Shown: positions 7,348 through 8,315 of the stretch, in pieces
Layout of the letters: every line of letters starts with the position of its first letter
Position numbering within the stretch: position 1 is the stretch's first letter
Made by a program: the position numbers and the translations under genes
Source: CAYONM01 sp964405325
Lineage (GTDB): Bacteria > Planctomycetota > UBA11346
Assembly: GCA_964405325.1 (NCBI GenBank)
Contig: CAYONM010000170.1
Span: 1-8,315, forward strand
Reading direction: 5' to 3'
Length of the DNA: 8,315 nt
Notes under the pieces: model-generated
Databases searched by the model: none
What the model saw: only the letters and a program-made list of their open reading frames with translations
Told to the model about the DNA's origin: nothing

Positions 7348-7558
7348 GCTGGCCATTACCCACAAATCCGACCGCCGTCTCTCTCATATTTCTCGCGCGT
7401 AGAACGCGGAAAATGCTTGATCAGCCTGTTGAATCGTTAATCCGGTTGGATACCTCTCGCCAAGGCGCCAAGACCGCAAAGAACGAAGCATATCTTTGCG
7501 GTCTTGGCGCCTTGGCGAGAAAAAAAGCGAGATGAAAGACTTGTGGGTAATGGCTAGC
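7348..7558. mobile_element. MITE-like element with imperfect terminal inverted repeats
   Basis: The two ends (7348-7368 and 7538-7558) are inverted copies of each other, matching at 19 of 21 positions, including an uninterrupted 14-nt core GCCATTACCCACAA. Inside, a second weaker inverted similarity (TCTCTCATATTTCTCGC at 7380-7396 against the complement of the stretch before the right end) hints that the arms were once longer. It encloses a perfect 28-bp palindrome. No open frame inside resembles a protein. No clear target-site duplication is visible at the edges. It sits between the convergent rhomboid and AraC-type genes, 16 bp after the rhomboid stop. Small size, terminal inverted repeats and lack of coding capacity fit a non-autonomous transposable element; a structured intergenic repeat family is an alternative. 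Confidence 0.6.
7455..7520. repeat. Perfect 28-bp palindrome with 10-nt loop
   Basis: The arms 7455-7482 and 7493-7520 are exact reverse complements, separated by ACGAAGCATA. Each arm contains a tandem 8-nt unit, CGCCAAGG then CGCCAAGA. A run of seven A follows on the plus strand, so neither strand shows hairpin-then-U-run, and it is not a classical intrinsic terminator, although such a stem between convergent genes could still impede transcription. I recall close relatives of the core CTTGGCGCCTTGGCGAGA in many environmental bacterial genomes; this is memory, not a search. Confidence 0.95.
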
Positions 7559-7657
7559 TCTGCAAGCAGCTTCGATGACACCAGAGCCAATTGGGAGGCG
7601 TTGCTTTGTATGTGGCTGTTTTCTTCCTTTATGGTGCTGCTGCTGATGGGCGTGCAA
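7559..7657 (-). pseudogene. Transposase-like remnant (ISKra4-type C-terminal motif)
   Basis: Read on the minus strand in the frame directly after the AraC-type stop codon, the sequence encodes KQRLPIGSGVIEAACR (LPIGSGVIEAACR at 7559-7597). The LPIGSGVxEAACK/R motif is characteristic, as I recall, of transposases of the ISKra4 type, where it is normally followed by a conserved QR-SGMRW region. Here the resemblance stops at the Arg codon, whose last base adjoins the edge of the inverted-repeat element; what follows is element sequence. The upstream residues (HQQQHHKGRKQPH) are not clearly transposase. It has no plausible function and is best read as a decayed fragment; chance resemblance is possible given the short match. 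Confidence 0.5.
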
Positions 7658-8315
7658 TCAGACGCTCTGATCCTGCTGGTAGGCCGCGCGCCATTGGCTC
7701 GGGGTCTGACCGGTAGCGCGTTTGAAGGCGCGGCAGAAGTAGTCGGCATCGCCATAGCCGGCCTGTCGCGCGATGGCGCCGATGCTGGCATCGCTATCCA
7801 TCAGCGCCTGCTGTGCCACCAACAGGCGGCGTTGCCGTTTCAGGGATTGGAAGCTGCATCCGGTCAGACGACGCACCAGATGACCGGTCCAATCGACGCT
7901 CAGATGCAGGTGCTTGGCCAGGTCGCCCAGGCAGGGGTCGGTCTGCAGGTGCCGGTCGAGGAAGGCGATGATGTGCCGGCTGCGGGCATCCTGCTGTTCG
8001 GATGCCCGCGCCGTCTGCCGGCAGATGTGCTCCAGATACAGTTGCAGGGGGATCAGCTGCGCGCGGGCGGCGTGCAGGCGGGCCTGGATCCAGTGCGGCA
8101 GCGTCGGATCCTGACTCTGGCGCAGCCGGAAGGGGCCGGCGTGCAAGAGGCCCACCAGGTGTCCCTGATGTCTGATGGGCGCGATCCATTCGTGCGCCCC
8201 TGCCCAACATTCGAACAGCGTGGCTTGGCCGTTCGCCAAGCAGCCGCTGACGGCCTGCAGGCCGCAGCTGCGGCGGCAGGCATCCAGGTCGGTCCGCTTA
8301 TGCTGCCAACAGAAA
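7658..8315 (-). CDS. AraC-family transcriptional regulator with PocR-like sensor domain, 5' end missing
   Basis: The frame is open to the window edge, so the start lies beyond it; 218 C-terminal residues are seen. The last 100 or so form an AraC-type double helix-turn-helix: LGDLAKHLHLSVDWTGHLVRRL is the first HTH, and ASIGAIARQAGYGDADYFCR followed by AFKRATGQTPSQWR is the second HTH with the family signature. The N-terminal part seen (DACRRSC, LFECWAGAHEWIAPIRHQG, LVGLLHAGPF) resembles the PocR ligand-binding module, in which cysteines and a C-x-AG-x4-x-PI-x4-G core recur. Such proteins typically control carbohydrate or small-molecule utilisation genes in response to a ligand; the target here is probably upstream, outside the window. 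A TTG at 8237-8239 would give a shorter frame but would cut the sensor domain, so it is not used. It converges on the rhomboid gene. Confidence 0.9.
   Translation of the reverse strand, partial: FCWQHKRTDLDACRRSCGLQAVSGCLANGQATLFECWAGAHEWIAPIRHQGHLVGLLHAGPFRLRQSQDPTLPHWIQARLHAARAQLIPLQLYLEHICRQTARASEQQDARSRHIIAFLDRHLQTDPCLGDLAKHLHLSVDWTGHLVRRLTGCSFQSLKRQRRLLVAQQALMDSDASIGAIARQAGYGDADYFCRAFKRATGQTPSQWRAAYQQDQSV

Noticed and set aside
7455..7526. The 28-bp palindrome as an intrinsic terminator for the rhomboid or AraC-type gene
   Set aside because: On the plus strand the stem is followed by A rather than T, and on the minus strand the T-run lies before the stem, so neither direction fits; kept as a repeat instead.
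7384..7791. Minus-strand open frame of about 135 codons through the palindromic element and the AraC-type 3' end
   Set aside because: It is translated repeat DNA (RRQDRKDMLRSLRSWRLGE arises from the palindrome) fused to an antiframe of the regulator gene; not a protein.
1..8315. CRISPR array, tRNA, rRNA, or phage/defence module
   Set aside because: No regularly spaced direct repeats, no tRNA-like cloverleaf and no defence-type proteins were seen anywhere in the window.

Overview
This is an 8.3 kb, fairly GC-rich bacterial window that looks like part of a draft or metagenomic scaffold: a run of exactly 100 Ns interrupts one gene, and the last gene runs off the right edge. The gene content suggests a Gram-negative bacterium. 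The combination of a SpoIID-type cell-wall enzyme in a non-Firmicute-looking setting, a rhomboid with a short C-terminal tail motif, and an AraC regulator carrying a PocR-like sensor would fit the Planctomycetes-Verrucomicrobia-Lentisphaerae group. That placement is inference from family impressions, not a database result, and other phyla are possible.

Layout from left to right. (1) tgt (minus, 32-1180) encodes a tRNA-guanine transglycosylase of normal length and with intact catalytic residues, but all three cysteines of the family zinc site are missing. (2) A strong UUCG-loop terminator (1235-1267) ends the upstream minus-strand gene. (3) A large predicted lipoprotein of unknown function (minus, 1297-3193) is broken by the N gap; both sides read as one gene if the true gap is a multiple of three. 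(4) A 345-bp non-coding stretch follows (3194-3538). (5) A SpoIID/LytB-domain, membrane-anchored peptidoglycan enzyme (minus, 3539-4957) is divergent from (6) nnr (plus, 5035-6453), the bifunctional NAD(P)HX repair enzyme, which is followed 50 nt later by (7) a rhomboid intramembrane protease (plus, 6504-7331). (8) A convergent intergenic region holds a roughly 211-bp MITE-like element with 21-nt imperfect terminal inverted repeats and an internal perfect 28-bp palindrome. The element abuts a short transposase-like remnant. (9) A PocR-AraC type regulator (minus, 7658 to the window edge) is cut off at its 5' end.

There is no clear single pathway. tgt (tRNA queuosine), nnr (cofactor repair), SpoIID (wall remodelling) and the rhomboid (membrane proteolysis) are housekeeping-type genes, with nnr and the rhomboid probably co-transcribed. 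The points most worth a second look are the zinc-ligand-less Tgt and the palindromic mobile-like element, whose right edge coincides to the base with the end of the transposase-like match.
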